Positions 1-7,557 of a stretch of DNA of 64,000 bases are shown here, piece by piece. The notes beneath the pieces were generated by a model that did not search any database, was not told where the DNA came from, and worked only from the letters and a program-made list of their open reading frames with translations. The stretch is from assembly GCF_000205165.1 (NCBI RefSeq), contig NZ_GL883870.1, forward strand, positions 27,823-91,822, written 5' to 3'. Numbering within the stretch: the first letter of the stretch is position 1; the number at the start of each line of letters is the position of its first letter. Made by a program: the position numbers and the translations under genes. Source of the stretch: Paraprevotella xylaniphila YIT 11841. GTDB taxonomy: Bacteria > Bacteroidota > Bacteroidia > Bacteroidales > Bacteroidaceae.

Positions 1-1
1 G

Positions 2-274
2 TGGCTGAACAACGCAGAAGTGGACATGCATGTAGATACGAATTACCAATGGCTGTTCACAGAGTTTGAGGATATGGCATGGACATCAGTTCCTGAAGCC
101 GTAGTCAACAGCTTCACACAAGAAGGTTACACGTTCAATCCTCGTGAGGACGATGTGGACCGCATTGAATATCCCAACGGAACGGACACAGGTATCTATT
201 ACCGTATTGAATTGGATCGTGAACCGATGGACCTCATTCTGTTTTACAATCCCGACGGCAGCAAACGTTCATAA
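2..274 (+). CDS. PepSY-like (BLIP-like) protein, C-terminal part, 5' end outside window
   Basis: The reading frame is open from the window edge and ends at 272-274, so only about 90 C-terminal residues are visible. The remnant alternates aromatic, acidic and glycine-rich strands (YQWLFTEF, YRIELDREP, LILFYNPDGS), the pattern of the small secreted PepSY-like/putative beta-lactamase-inhibitor-like proteins common in Bacteroidales. Such proteins are usually periplasmic; their true role is unknown. A strong hairpin terminator follows directly. The signal peptide and N-terminal repeat cannot be judged from here. Confidence 0.6.
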   Translation, partial: WLNNAEVDMHVDTNYQWLFTEFEDMAWTSVPEAVVNSFTQEGYTFNPREDDVDRIEYPNGTDTGIYYRIELDREPMDLILFYNPDGSKRS

Positions 275-297
275 GAATATTTCCTTAAGGAAAGGGT

Positions 298-338
298 CAC
301 TCCCTGCCGGTAAAGACATGCCGGCAGGGAGTGTTTTC
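298..338. terminator. Strong hairpin terminator between convergent genes
   Basis: A 13-bp perfect stem (CACTCCCTGCCGG / CCGGCAGGGAGTG) with a 10-nt loop, followed by TTTT on the plus strand. It lies between the end of the PepSY-like gene and the end of the leftward transglutaminase gene, so it probably serves both. Confidence 0.85.
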
Positions 339-351
339 ATCCTCTTCCTGC

Positions 352-2349
352 TTACCAATACACCTGTTTGCCATCCTTATACTCGAACAACCGTTCCGCT
401 TCTCCCCTACTCAAGTCGCGGAGTAACAAAAGCGCATGTTTCGGCACACCCTTGAAAAGTAAAGAGTCTGACGTGGCTGTTTGCCGGGCAAACGGCCTCC
501 ATTTCCCCTCCCGGCAAACCCAAAGCTCATACAAATCCCCCTTACAGACAAAATTATCCCGATTACGGGGTGTATAGACAATCTTCCCTATATGCTTTCG
601 CTCGCCAAGGTCGAGTCCGGCCCATCCCCCGTCGGCGAAAGGATAATCATACGATGTGTCCGTATGCCCGTCGAACACATTGAAATAAGAATGGTCGCCT
701 GCCGCACCGTCTTCCGGACCCAAGACTTTTCCGGCCAACGGCACCGTGTCATTGGCAGACGAATAGAACCCGGCCTCGGAGATATTCCCATAACCACCTG
801 CCGGACCGTAATACCTCACATAACGGTATGCTTTGGAGGAATCTGTTTTTACCATTGTGCAAAGCCTGCCCGGAATCTCACGAATCAGGAGCAACGTGTC
901 TTTTTGTTTGAAAGAAGGCGAATTGCTGCCCTCAAACACCCCATTGACCATCCGTCCCAAAAAGAACTCCCCAAGCATTCCGAATTTGCTCAGCAGAACG
1001 ACATCTTCCGTTTCTTCCCGTGCCTCATAAAACTCCATTTTCCCGTTCTCCTTCCCTACGCTGAAAGGTGAAGACACCGGATCCAATTTGTCATGAGCCG
1101 CGTCATAAACCGCCAGACAGTAAATGGTACCTCCGTGGCAATCCTTAAAGACAGCATTGGAGCCGTCATACCTTGTCCATCCCACAGGTTTCCAAGCATA
1201 GCGGTCGGACATGCAAATGTAAACGACCTCACCCCTTTTCACGTGCCGGACGAGATGCCGTTTCCCAACGGATAAAGTAAAAGCCTTGTCCGTGGCATAC
1301 AGACGGGTGACATCCTCGAAGAATGGATAGCGGAATACAGGATGCACACTGTCCAACGGCAACTGCAACGAATCCGTCATGGCACGGTTCAGGCTGAACC
1401 GTTGCCTGAACACTTTTCCATACACATCGTCATAGACTTCGGCTTTCAGCAAACGGTGCCACCAATAAAACATGGAAAAATACCAAGTCTGTCCATGTTG
1501 GTCCACCAAGAAGTTCCAGTAATGGGGCGCGTTGTTGTTACCACGCATCGGAAGTTCCTCTATGCCGCAAGGGATTCCCAACGCCCTGTAAATGTATACC
1601 AACATGTCGCACAAGTCCAGACAACTTCCGCCCCTCCAGTCCGCTATCCTCGGACCGATACGCACGCTCGTCGCCATTTCGCCCGTGAAATGGAAAGGTG
1701 CCCGGAGCAGGCTGTCCAAAACAATGTGGGCGGCAAATGTGGGGTTCTCTATTTGAGGGTCATCCTTATACTTCTCGATAATAGGCATGAACTGGTAATA
1801 CAATTTTTCCCGCCACGGAACCAATTCCTCGTTTCCTATGCGGTAAGGCAGTATATACTCACAGAATTGCTCGAACGAAACGTTTTTGCCCCACGGCTGT
1901 TCCCTCCATACCTTGAAGGCCCATTCTATATTGGAAACCAAAAAGCCGGGTTCCATGTCCACGTCCGCTTTCCATCGTATCTGCTGCACGTTTTTGGGCT
2001 TTCCGCACAACCTTTCCGCCGAATCCAACGCCTGCCGGTACGTGTAACGTCCCGTGCTGAATATATCGTATGCCTTGTACATGGACTCCAACTCCCCACT
2101 GTCAGCCCCTTGGTAATATGCCATATTGTCTATCAGGAACAAAGCCGCCTCGTATTTCAACGAATCTTCCTGATATAATTCCAATATCCCCTTCAAACCG
2201 GGATTTTCAGCCAAAGCCATTTCGCGGACATGTACCCTTTCCGAACGCCTCGAACCCCAGACGGCATAAACCCCAACCGCAACTATCACGATGACTGCCG
2301 TAACCGCCATCTTCCCAACAACCGGTTTTCTTATCTTCATAAGTTTCAT
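352..2349 (-). CDS. Membrane-anchored transglutaminase-like protein
   Basis: A 665-residue protein with one N-terminal membrane segment (about residues 10-31) and the bulk outside the cytoplasm. A transglutaminase/papain-like triad is readable: Cys about 243 in GGSCLDLCDML, His about 276 in APHYWNF, Asp about 283 in VDQHGQTW. The C-terminal third has a discoidin-like (F5/8 type C) look (HIGKIVYTPRNRDN). It may cleave or crosslink peptides, or bind without catalysis. Last gene of a four-gene leftward operon; its ATG overlaps the stop of the ligase-like gene as ATGA. Substrate unknown; the partnership with a ligase and a lipoprotein suggests envelope modification (inference). Confidence 0.75.
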   Translation of the reverse strand: MKLMKIRKPVVGKMAVTAVIVIVAVGVYAVWGSRRSERVHVREMALAENPGLKGILELYQEDSLKYEAALFLIDNMAYYQGADSGELESMYKAYDIFSTGRYTYRQALDSAERLCGKPKNVQQIRWKADVDMEPGFLVSNIEWAFKVWREQPWGKNVSFEQFCEYILPYRIGNEELVPWREKLYYQFMPIIEKYKDDPQIENPTFAAHIVLDSLLRAPFHFTGEMATSVRIGPRIADWRGGSCLDLCDMLVYIYRALGIPCGIEELPMRGNNNAPHYWNFLVDQHGQTWYFSMFYWWHRLLKAEVYDDVYGKVFRQRFSLNRAMTDSLQLPLDSVHPVFRYPFFEDVTRLYATDKAFTLSVGKRHLVRHVKRGEVVYICMSDRYAWKPVGWTRYDGSNAVFKDCHGGTIYCLAVYDAAHDKLDPVSSPFSVGKENGKMEFYEAREETEDVVLLSKFGMLGEFFLGRMVNGVFEGSNSPSFKQKDTLLLIREIPGRLCTMVKTDSSKAYRYVRYYGPAGGYGNISEAGFYSSANDTVPLAGKVLGPEDGAAGDHSYFNVFDGHTDTSYDYPFADGGWAGLDLGERKHIGKIVYTPRNRDNFVCKGDLYELWVCREGKWRPFARQTATSDSLLFKGVPKHALLLLRDLSRGEAERLFEYKDGKQVYW

Positions 2350-4043
2350 AGCTTTTTCATCATTCCGTCTCGCGGCACCGTCTTTTCGCCGTGCCGCACA
2401 TCCTCCAATATTTCCTTTTTAATCCGTTGCACGTCCGGAGAATCCACCTTTATCCTTTTCCGGGCTACCACGTCTGCCACAGAATCCGCCCTATCCGTCT
2501 GTCTTCCGGACTTGTATGCGTAATACAGTCCCTCCAAAGGCGCAAACCTGACGGGGCACATCCAATGGGCCTGTTCATAATGTCGCACGGCTTCTCCATA
2601 TTTCCCGGCCGCCCGGCAAATGTCCCCGGTCAGGAGGGACAAGTTATACGAGGGCCATAACGCCCGGCATTCCCTTGCCGTCGACAACGCCTCCTCATAA
2701 CGCCCGGCATAAAACTGTTCGGCGGCATAATTATACAGGAAAGAAGCGTCATGGCGGTAATGCCCGTACAATTCCGCATACCGGGGCATCATTTCACGCG
2801 AATGCCCGCGCAAGGCCTGACGAGCCACCCGGCTCCATTCATATTCATAAGAATAGGCAACGGACACCTTTATCAACGCCACGACCGCTACCACAATTCC
2901 GGCCATGCCAACCCAACGCCAACATTTCCCATTCATCCTGCCTCGTCCAAGCATACCGCTACACATACGTCCCACGGCCGCTATCCCTATCACCGAAGCC
3001 AACGGATATTTCAACGGATAGGAAAACAGGGCAAAAACGACGCATGCACACAAAGAAACAGCCAACATGCGGGAAAAGATGTCGCGCCTCCGGAACAATC
3101 CGGACAAAAGCCAAGCCAAAGCCCCCAATGTCAATAATACGCCCGGCAAACCGAACTCAATCCATACCCATACGAACTCGTTCAACGGATGGTACACCTC
3201 ACTGGCCAACCACGCATGTCCGCTATCGGCATGCGCCTTGAAGTAGTCGGCTTGCCGGGGCATATACTCCCGCAGGAAACCGCCGGGGCCATATCCGGCA
3301 AAAGGCCGTGCCTGCACCAGTTCCCATGAACGTTCCAATATGAAACGGCGTCCGTTGGTGGAATCCGTCTTGACCACCGAAATGCCCCAGGCCAGACCAA
3401 CAGCCAACACCGCCAGAATCGTCAGTTTCATCATACGATGACCTTGCCACTGTTTTTGCAACCACAAGGCTGCATACAATGCCAAACATATCCATCCGGT
3501 ACGGGAACCCGTGCATAATATGGCTGTCAAGATGACCAAAGCACATACGGCAAGGGCAGAACGGAACCAAAGCCTTCCCGGGCACCTTTGCCACAAACAG
3601 GCATGGAACGGCAAAGCGGCGCAAAGGCAGAAAGCCAACCCGGCAGGATTGTCGAACGTGCCGGATGCCGCCATCCCTTCTTGTCCTCCCCGGAACATCC
3701 GGACTATCGCATACACGGCCTCCAAGAAAGCCACGCCCACTAAGGCTTCGCAAAACGCGTCTTCCACGCGCCCCCACCACCCAAAAGCCCGCCGTCCGGA
3801 ACCTCGATGCCTGCAGGCCACAAGCACCTGTATCCCGAATGTCAAAAGCACCAACAGCCCTACGGCTTCGGCCAAGACCCATTTCGGCCTTAGCCATTCC
3901 TCCGAAAAGCCCCTTACCGGTGGAAAGAAACAGGCGGCAAACAGGCACAGGAACAAGTAAAAGTAAACGCCTGCCCCGTCTGCCACCTGCTTTCCTTCGG
4001 GAACACTTCCCCTGATATGTTGGCTGCTTCTCTCCATTACCAT
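2346..4043 (-). CDS. O-antigen ligase-like (Wzy_C) membrane protein with C-terminal TPRs
   Basis: A 565-residue polytopic membrane protein with about ten hydrophobic segments. The Wzy_C-type signature is visible: TGSRTGW before a membrane segment, then a periplasmic loop with HPLNEFVWVWIEFGLPG. The last about 130 residues are soluble and TPR-like (ARQALRG, YEEALSTARECRALWPS, YGEAVRHYEQAHWMCP). Family members ligate or polymerise lipid-linked glycans, or act as oligosaccharyltransferases. No glycosyltransferase cluster is adjacent, so a role as a dedicated protein-glycosylating enzyme is possible but unproven. The start overlaps the preceding stop (TAATG is an alternative start at 4037). Confidence 0.75.
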   Translation of the reverse strand: MVMERSSQHIRGSVPEGKQVADGAGVYFYLFLCLFAACFFPPVRGFSEEWLRPKWVLAEAVGLLVLLTFGIQVLVACRHRGSGRRAFGWWGRVEDAFCEALVGVAFLEAVYAIVRMFRGGQEGMAASGTFDNPAGLAFCLCAALPFHACLWQRCPGRLWFRSALAVCALVILTAILCTGSRTGWICLALYAALWLQKQWQGHRMMKLTILAVLAVGLAWGISVVKTDSTNGRRFILERSWELVQARPFAGYGPGGFLREYMPRQADYFKAHADSGHAWLASEVYHPLNEFVWVWIEFGLPGVLLTLGALAWLLSGLFRRRDIFSRMLAVSLCACVVFALFSYPLKYPLASVIGIAAVGRMCSGMLGRGRMNGKCWRWVGMAGIVVAVVALIKVSVAYSYEYEWSRVARQALRGHSREMMPRYAELYGHYRHDASFLYNYAAEQFYAGRYEEALSTARECRALWPSYNLSLLTGDICRAAGKYGEAVRHYEQAHWMCPVRFAPLEGLYYAYKSGRQTDRADSVADVVARKRIKVDSPDVQRIKKEILEDVRHGEKTVPRDGMMKKL

Positions 4044-6028
4044 CGTTGCATCTCTTTTTCCGCCTTCAATATACGGCGGAACCGGTCACGGAACATCGTT
4101 TCGTTTTTCATGTCGAGCGTTTGTTTGAAGACCAACCCGTTGCGGTCGAAAGTCATCTGCTTGCCACTGCTGTAGAAATGGAACAACTCCTGTAGTTTGA
4201 GGTAACTTTCGCCATCTTCTATATGAACGATTGGTGCAGACAACTCTTTTCTTATTTGGGCGAACCTGTTTTCATCCGAATACGCCTCCCCGTTGACTAT
4301 CGCGACGATTTGCAAGTCCGGAAAACTTTCATAATCTGCCATGATGTTCTTCACGGATGAATTGGAACAAAAGCTCCAATCCCCATTCGGGTCTGAAAGC
4401 CAAACCACCTGCACATACCGGCCTTTATACCTATTTAAAATAGACTTCATCTCCCGACAACCGTCCCCTTCCGGTATTTCATAGACCCATGAGGCCGAGT
4501 TCCCGGACAAACGGTTCAATTCCTTTATTTTCTCCTTAAAGTAGGGGTAAGTCAAATAGGAAGAAGACAAGAAGTCCACCAACCTTTCGCGTTGTCCTAC
4601 ACTCCATTCCCCTTGCAAACCTGTAATTTTTTGTGTGAGGTAGGCTTGCACAGCCCAAGGAGTCCCCTCTGCGCCGGTCAGTTCGCGCAAAAGGTTCACT
4701 TGAAGGCTGTCTTTTTCTATTTCTACTTTCACATAGTCCAAAGGTTCTGTTTCAGAAGAATTATCCCAAAAAGCATACATATCAAGGAAAGCCATCATAT
4801 ATGTCATATCGATAGACGGAGGATACCCCAAACTATAAGGCAAGAAAGAAAGCGACGGATCATCCAAAGAAAGGATGTTCAACACCTTATAGGCTGAATA
4901 ATCATAACCTGCATAATCTTCTTTTTGCACCTGCACTTTTCTCGGGCGTTCCACCTTTTCTTCAAACAACCGGCTGGCCATGTACAAATAACGGTCTGTC
5001 AATTCAAACCTTTGACGGTTCTTCAAAAGATGCGTCTCCCATGGAGAAAGCTTGTACTTCCATGCCACATAGTCGCAAAGCCGCATGTTTTCCGCCACAC
5101 TCTCGTCCACATTCTTCAGGAAATATTCAGTGTCCAGGTTCCGTCCATAATCCGACAAACGTTCCCATCCGTAACAGATGAGCGGCACGTCCTGATGTTT
5201 CAACAGGTTCTCATAACAGCCTTTCGGATGGCTACTGGCATAGTCCACTGTCACATTACCTTCCCGCACCCCTTTCACGGTGATGTCAAGCGTATCCCCG
5301 GGACGGACATAGAAAGGAACAGGCAAGTTTCCACCTTCCATCTTCATTTCCGCCCACACCGGATGGTCCAAAGAAAGTTCTGCATAGAATGTCCCGTCCG
5401 GCTTCAAAGCCGTGCAAGGGCGATTTATGGGATAAGGGGCAATCTCCCTATGTCCCAAAAAACTGACATCAAAGAACAAAATCCCCTTATTCCAATCCCG
5501 TGAATATTCCTCTATCTTGCCGTGCACCACAGCCTTTCCCTTTTGGAACATCTTCTCGGAGGTCTCTTCCGCGTCCATCTCTTCTTTGGCCTCCGGAATC
5601 TTCACCTTGGTCTTGGCTGCGTGGATGCCATAGATGCGGAACATATCCTTGTCCGTTCCTTCTATCAGGTCGAATATCTTCGTGTCCTTCGGCATCGGTT
5701 CGAAGAGCAGACGGAACTCCAACAGCCCGGCTTTCGGAATATAGCATTTCTCGCCCAACGCCAACCCTACAGCCCCCTTCACGGGATAGCGTGCGTCCTC
5801 TTCATCGCTCAGGTACGTGGACGGTGAGAATTGGAACCAGGCATTGATTTTCCCCTTCGCCGTGCAATACATGACCGTGGCCGTGTCGGACAGCACCACC
5901 TTGTCTATGCCCACCATCCCCGCATTGGAATAGAAAGACTGCAAACGCGTATAGGCCACTTCACCTTTTCCTAATAGCGTGGTTGGCAGCAATGCTGCCA
6001 CCAACCACAAGATTTTTTTCCTATTCAT
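4037..6028 (-). CDS. Secreted protein with C-terminal thioredoxin-like fold
   Basis: A 663-residue protein with an N-terminal signal peptide (MNRKKILWLVAALLPTTLLG). The first about 250 residues resemble the beta-rich region found before TlpA-like domains in Bacteroidota (RPGDTLDITVKG, FYVRPGD). The last about 130 residues look thioredoxin-like (GRYVQVVWLSDPNGDWSFC, LQIVAIVNGE, PIVHIEDGES, MTFDRNGLV), but a CxxC pair is missing: only one Cys sits near the expected active site. Redox activity is therefore doubtful. Second gene of the leftward operon, 2 nt after the lipoprotein gene. Function unknown. Confidence 0.65.
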   Translation of the reverse strand: MNRKKILWLVAALLPTTLLGKGEVAYTRLQSFYSNAGMVGIDKVVLSDTATVMYCTAKGKINAWFQFSPSTYLSDEEDARYPVKGAVGLALGEKCYIPKAGLLEFRLLFEPMPKDTKIFDLIEGTDKDMFRIYGIHAAKTKVKIPEAKEEMDAEETSEKMFQKGKAVVHGKIEEYSRDWNKGILFFDVSFLGHREIAPYPINRPCTALKPDGTFYAELSLDHPVWAEMKMEGGNLPVPFYVRPGDTLDITVKGVREGNVTVDYASSHPKGCYENLLKHQDVPLICYGWERLSDYGRNLDTEYFLKNVDESVAENMRLCDYVAWKYKLSPWETHLLKNRQRFELTDRYLYMASRLFEEKVERPRKVQVQKEDYAGYDYSAYKVLNILSLDDPSLSFLPYSLGYPPSIDMTYMMAFLDMYAFWDNSSETEPLDYVKVEIEKDSLQVNLLRELTGAEGTPWAVQAYLTQKITGLQGEWSVGQRERLVDFLSSSYLTYPYFKEKIKELNRLSGNSASWVYEIPEGDGCREMKSILNRYKGRYVQVVWLSDPNGDWSFCSNSSVKNIMADYESFPDLQIVAIVNGEAYSDENRFAQIRKELSAPIVHIEDGESYLKLQELFHFYSSGKQMTFDRNGLVFKQTLDMKNETMFRDRFRRILKAEKEMQRW

Positions 6029-6030
6029 CT

Positions 6031-6567
6031 TTAACGTTTTAGAATTTCCTCCAACTCTTCCGGCGTAATATAATTCAAATGAAGTGGGAAATCATAGCTA
6101 TCACTTCCACGTCTTTTCTCCCACCGAAATTTTTCGTTCCCATATTCATCTATATACTTTACATAAACTTCATAAGTATAGCTTATGGTACCAAACACCC
6201 CAATGTTACTACCTCCATACCAAGTTGCATCAACACTTACGATAGAAGCATTAACTTCACTACAACGTGACACACTTACAGTTAATTCTGACTGAGGAAT
6301 ACGCTGAGTTCCACCTATATACCCTGCGTTCCACGAAACAGAGACATCACATTTTTTACTTAAGCTAGTACCCGTATAAGAGCCAGCCGTAACAGGATTC
6401 ACGCAATAAGCGTCGGAATGTTCCCCTCTCGTACTCATCGCCCGCTTCGCCAACGAACGTGCATCCTCTTCCTCTTCAAAAATATCATCCCCAGAGCAGC
6501 TATACGCCAATGCACCTGCGCCGACAAACAACAATGCCAAAACTTTCATGAATAAACTCTTCTTCAT
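6031..6567 (-). CDS. Small lipoprotein, first gene of the R1-linked operon
   Basis: A 178-residue protein. I chose the ATG at 6567 because a hydrophobic signal follows it, with lipobox-like LAYSC and then SGDD, an acidic stretch like the surface-export signals of Bacteroides lipoproteins. The longer frame upstream runs through the promoter. The mature part is beta-rich with two or three cysteines (CVNPV, SVSRCSEV) and ends in a short acidic helix (TPEELEEILKR). No family recognised. It leads the operon with the thioredoxin-fold, ligase-like and transglutaminase-like genes and is the likely surface substrate or partner (inference). Confidence 0.7.
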   Translation of the reverse strand: MKKSLFMKVLALLFVGAGALAYSCSGDDIFEEEEDARSLAKRAMSTRGEHSDAYCVNPVTAGSYTGTSLSKKCDVSVSWNAGYIGGTQRIPQSELTVSVSRCSEVNASIVSVDATWYGGSNIGVFGTISYTYEVYVKYIDEYGNEKFRWEKRRGSDSYDFPLHLNYITPEELEEILKR

Positions 6568-6641
6568 TTTTCTTTCTTTTAAAATTAAGTCAATGCTCCA
6601 ATTACTTGTCCTCTTCCTTACCATGGTTTGAGATGACCATA

Positions 6642-6649
6642 CAAAGTAA
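6642..6649 (-). promoter_or_regulatory. -7 box of the leftward lipoprotein operon
   Basis: Minus strand reads TTACTTTG, a one-base variant of the Bacteroides TAnnTTTG box. The same octamer occurs at 10297-10304, at the same 31-bp distance from the paired repeats, which supports it as the regulated promoter. Confidence 0.6.
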
Positions 6650-6680
6650 AGCAATATCGCCGTCAAACGCAAAACTTCGT

Positions 6681-6717
6681 TATCAAATATTATCAAATCA
6701 ACTATCAAATATTATCA
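6681..6717 (-). promoter_or_regulatory. Paired operator (two direct repeats, 22-bp period)
   Basis: TATCAAATATTATCA occurs at 6681-6695 and again at 6703-6717, two helical turns apart, immediately upstream of the leftward promoter. The same pair with the same spacing lies at 10336-10372. Position and period fit tandem binding by an OmpR-type winged-helix activator; the divergently encoded R1 is the obvious candidate (inference). Confidence 0.75.
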
Positions 6718-6851
6718 GAAAATGTCAAGCAACTGATTTTCAGCCATCGAGAAAGGCACTTTTTCTTTTCATTTTCCTACCGGCCATACACACAACAGGT
6801 GAAAACACGGTTCCAGACGGCACTTTCCTACAAAAAAAAGAGCCGGACACC

Positions 6852-6882
6852 TTGCATTTTATTCAAATAAATCATAATTTTG
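6852..6882 (+). promoter_or_regulatory. Promoter of regulator gene R1
   Basis: TTG at 6852-6854, a 20-bp spacer and TAATTTTG at 6875-6882 match the Bacteroides TTG/TAnnTTTG promoter. The start codon lies 26 bp further on. The R2 gene has the same arrangement at 10408-10438. Confidence 0.65.
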
Positions 6883-6908
6883 TTTACGATTTACCATAAA
6901 CATATATC

Positions 6909-7514
6909 ATGAAACCTAGATACAAATTTAACCTAAGCATCATATTGGCTTCCGCCTTAGTCTTATGCACCCTCACGGGAATGGGCATTAGCATCCGCCG
7001 CTGCATGGAATTGGCAGACTATTGCAAGAATGAAAACATGTCTGCCACAGCCTTGGATTTTTCAGAAAACATGGTCTTCCACGCCTACTATTGGATGGGC
7101 ATTGCTTTTATCTGTATCTGCCTGACGGCCGCCATGCCCTTATGGTACTTCCACCACCAAAAAAAGCTGCATTCGGAACAGGACACACCGATGTCGGACG
7201 CACAAAAAGGCGAGTTCAAGAAATTACGGGTCAACATCCATACCCGAGAAGTCACGTTGGGGAACATTTCACGAAAAAGCCGCTTACAAGTGGTAACCTT
7301 GTTGGACTACCTCGTAAAACACCCCCAACATGAAATCTCATTTTCGGAACTCAACACCGTGTTCCATGAGAATTTTTTCGATGGTTCCTCCTCTGCCAAG
7401 CGGAAAATCAGCACCCTAAAATATGAGGCCAACGAAGCATTGAAGGATATGGGGTTTGAATTGCTCCGGCTTCCTCCCGGCAAGTTGGTCATGGCAACGA
7501 AAAAGGGGAATTGA
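6909..7514 (+). CDS. Membrane-anchored winged-helix regulator R1
   Basis: A 201-residue protein: short N-terminus, TM1 about residues 8-30, a short outside loop with Cys (IRRCMELADYC), TM2 about 58-80 (YYWMGIAFICICL), then a cytoplasmic domain of about 115 residues. That domain reads like an OmpR/ToxR-type winged helix: strands (KLRVNIHTREVTLGN), helix (QVVTLLDYLVKHP), a DGSSSAKRKISTLKYEANEAL recognition region and a beta wing. It probably senses an envelope signal and controls the divergent lipoprotein operon through the repeats at 6681-6717 (inference). A paralogue (R2) lies at 10470/19607-20122. Confidence 0.75.
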   Translation: MKPRYKFNLSIILASALVLCTLTGMGISIRRCMELADYCKNENMSATALDFSENMVFHAYYWMGIAFICICLTAAMPLWYFHHQKKLHSEQDTPMSDAQKGEFKKLRVNIHTREVTLGNISRKSRLQVVTLLDYLVKHPQHEISFSELNTVFHENFFDGSSSAKRKISTLKYEANEALKDMGFELLRLPPGKLVMATKKGN

Positions 7515-7526
7515 CTTTTCCCCTTT
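7502..7526. terminator. Short hairpin between convergent genes
   Basis: AAAGGGGAA pairs with TTCCCCTTT around a short loop overlapping the R1 stop codon; T/A runs on both sides make it a plausible bidirectional terminator. Confidence 0.5.
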
Positions 7527-7557
7527 CGCATTTCCACATCCAACTCCCCCTACATCC

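Noticed and set aside
6681-6717. Paired TATCAAATATTATCA repeats as the start of a CRISPR array
   Set aside because: Only two units with a 7-bp gap, no cas genes, and an identical pair before another gene; an operator fits better.
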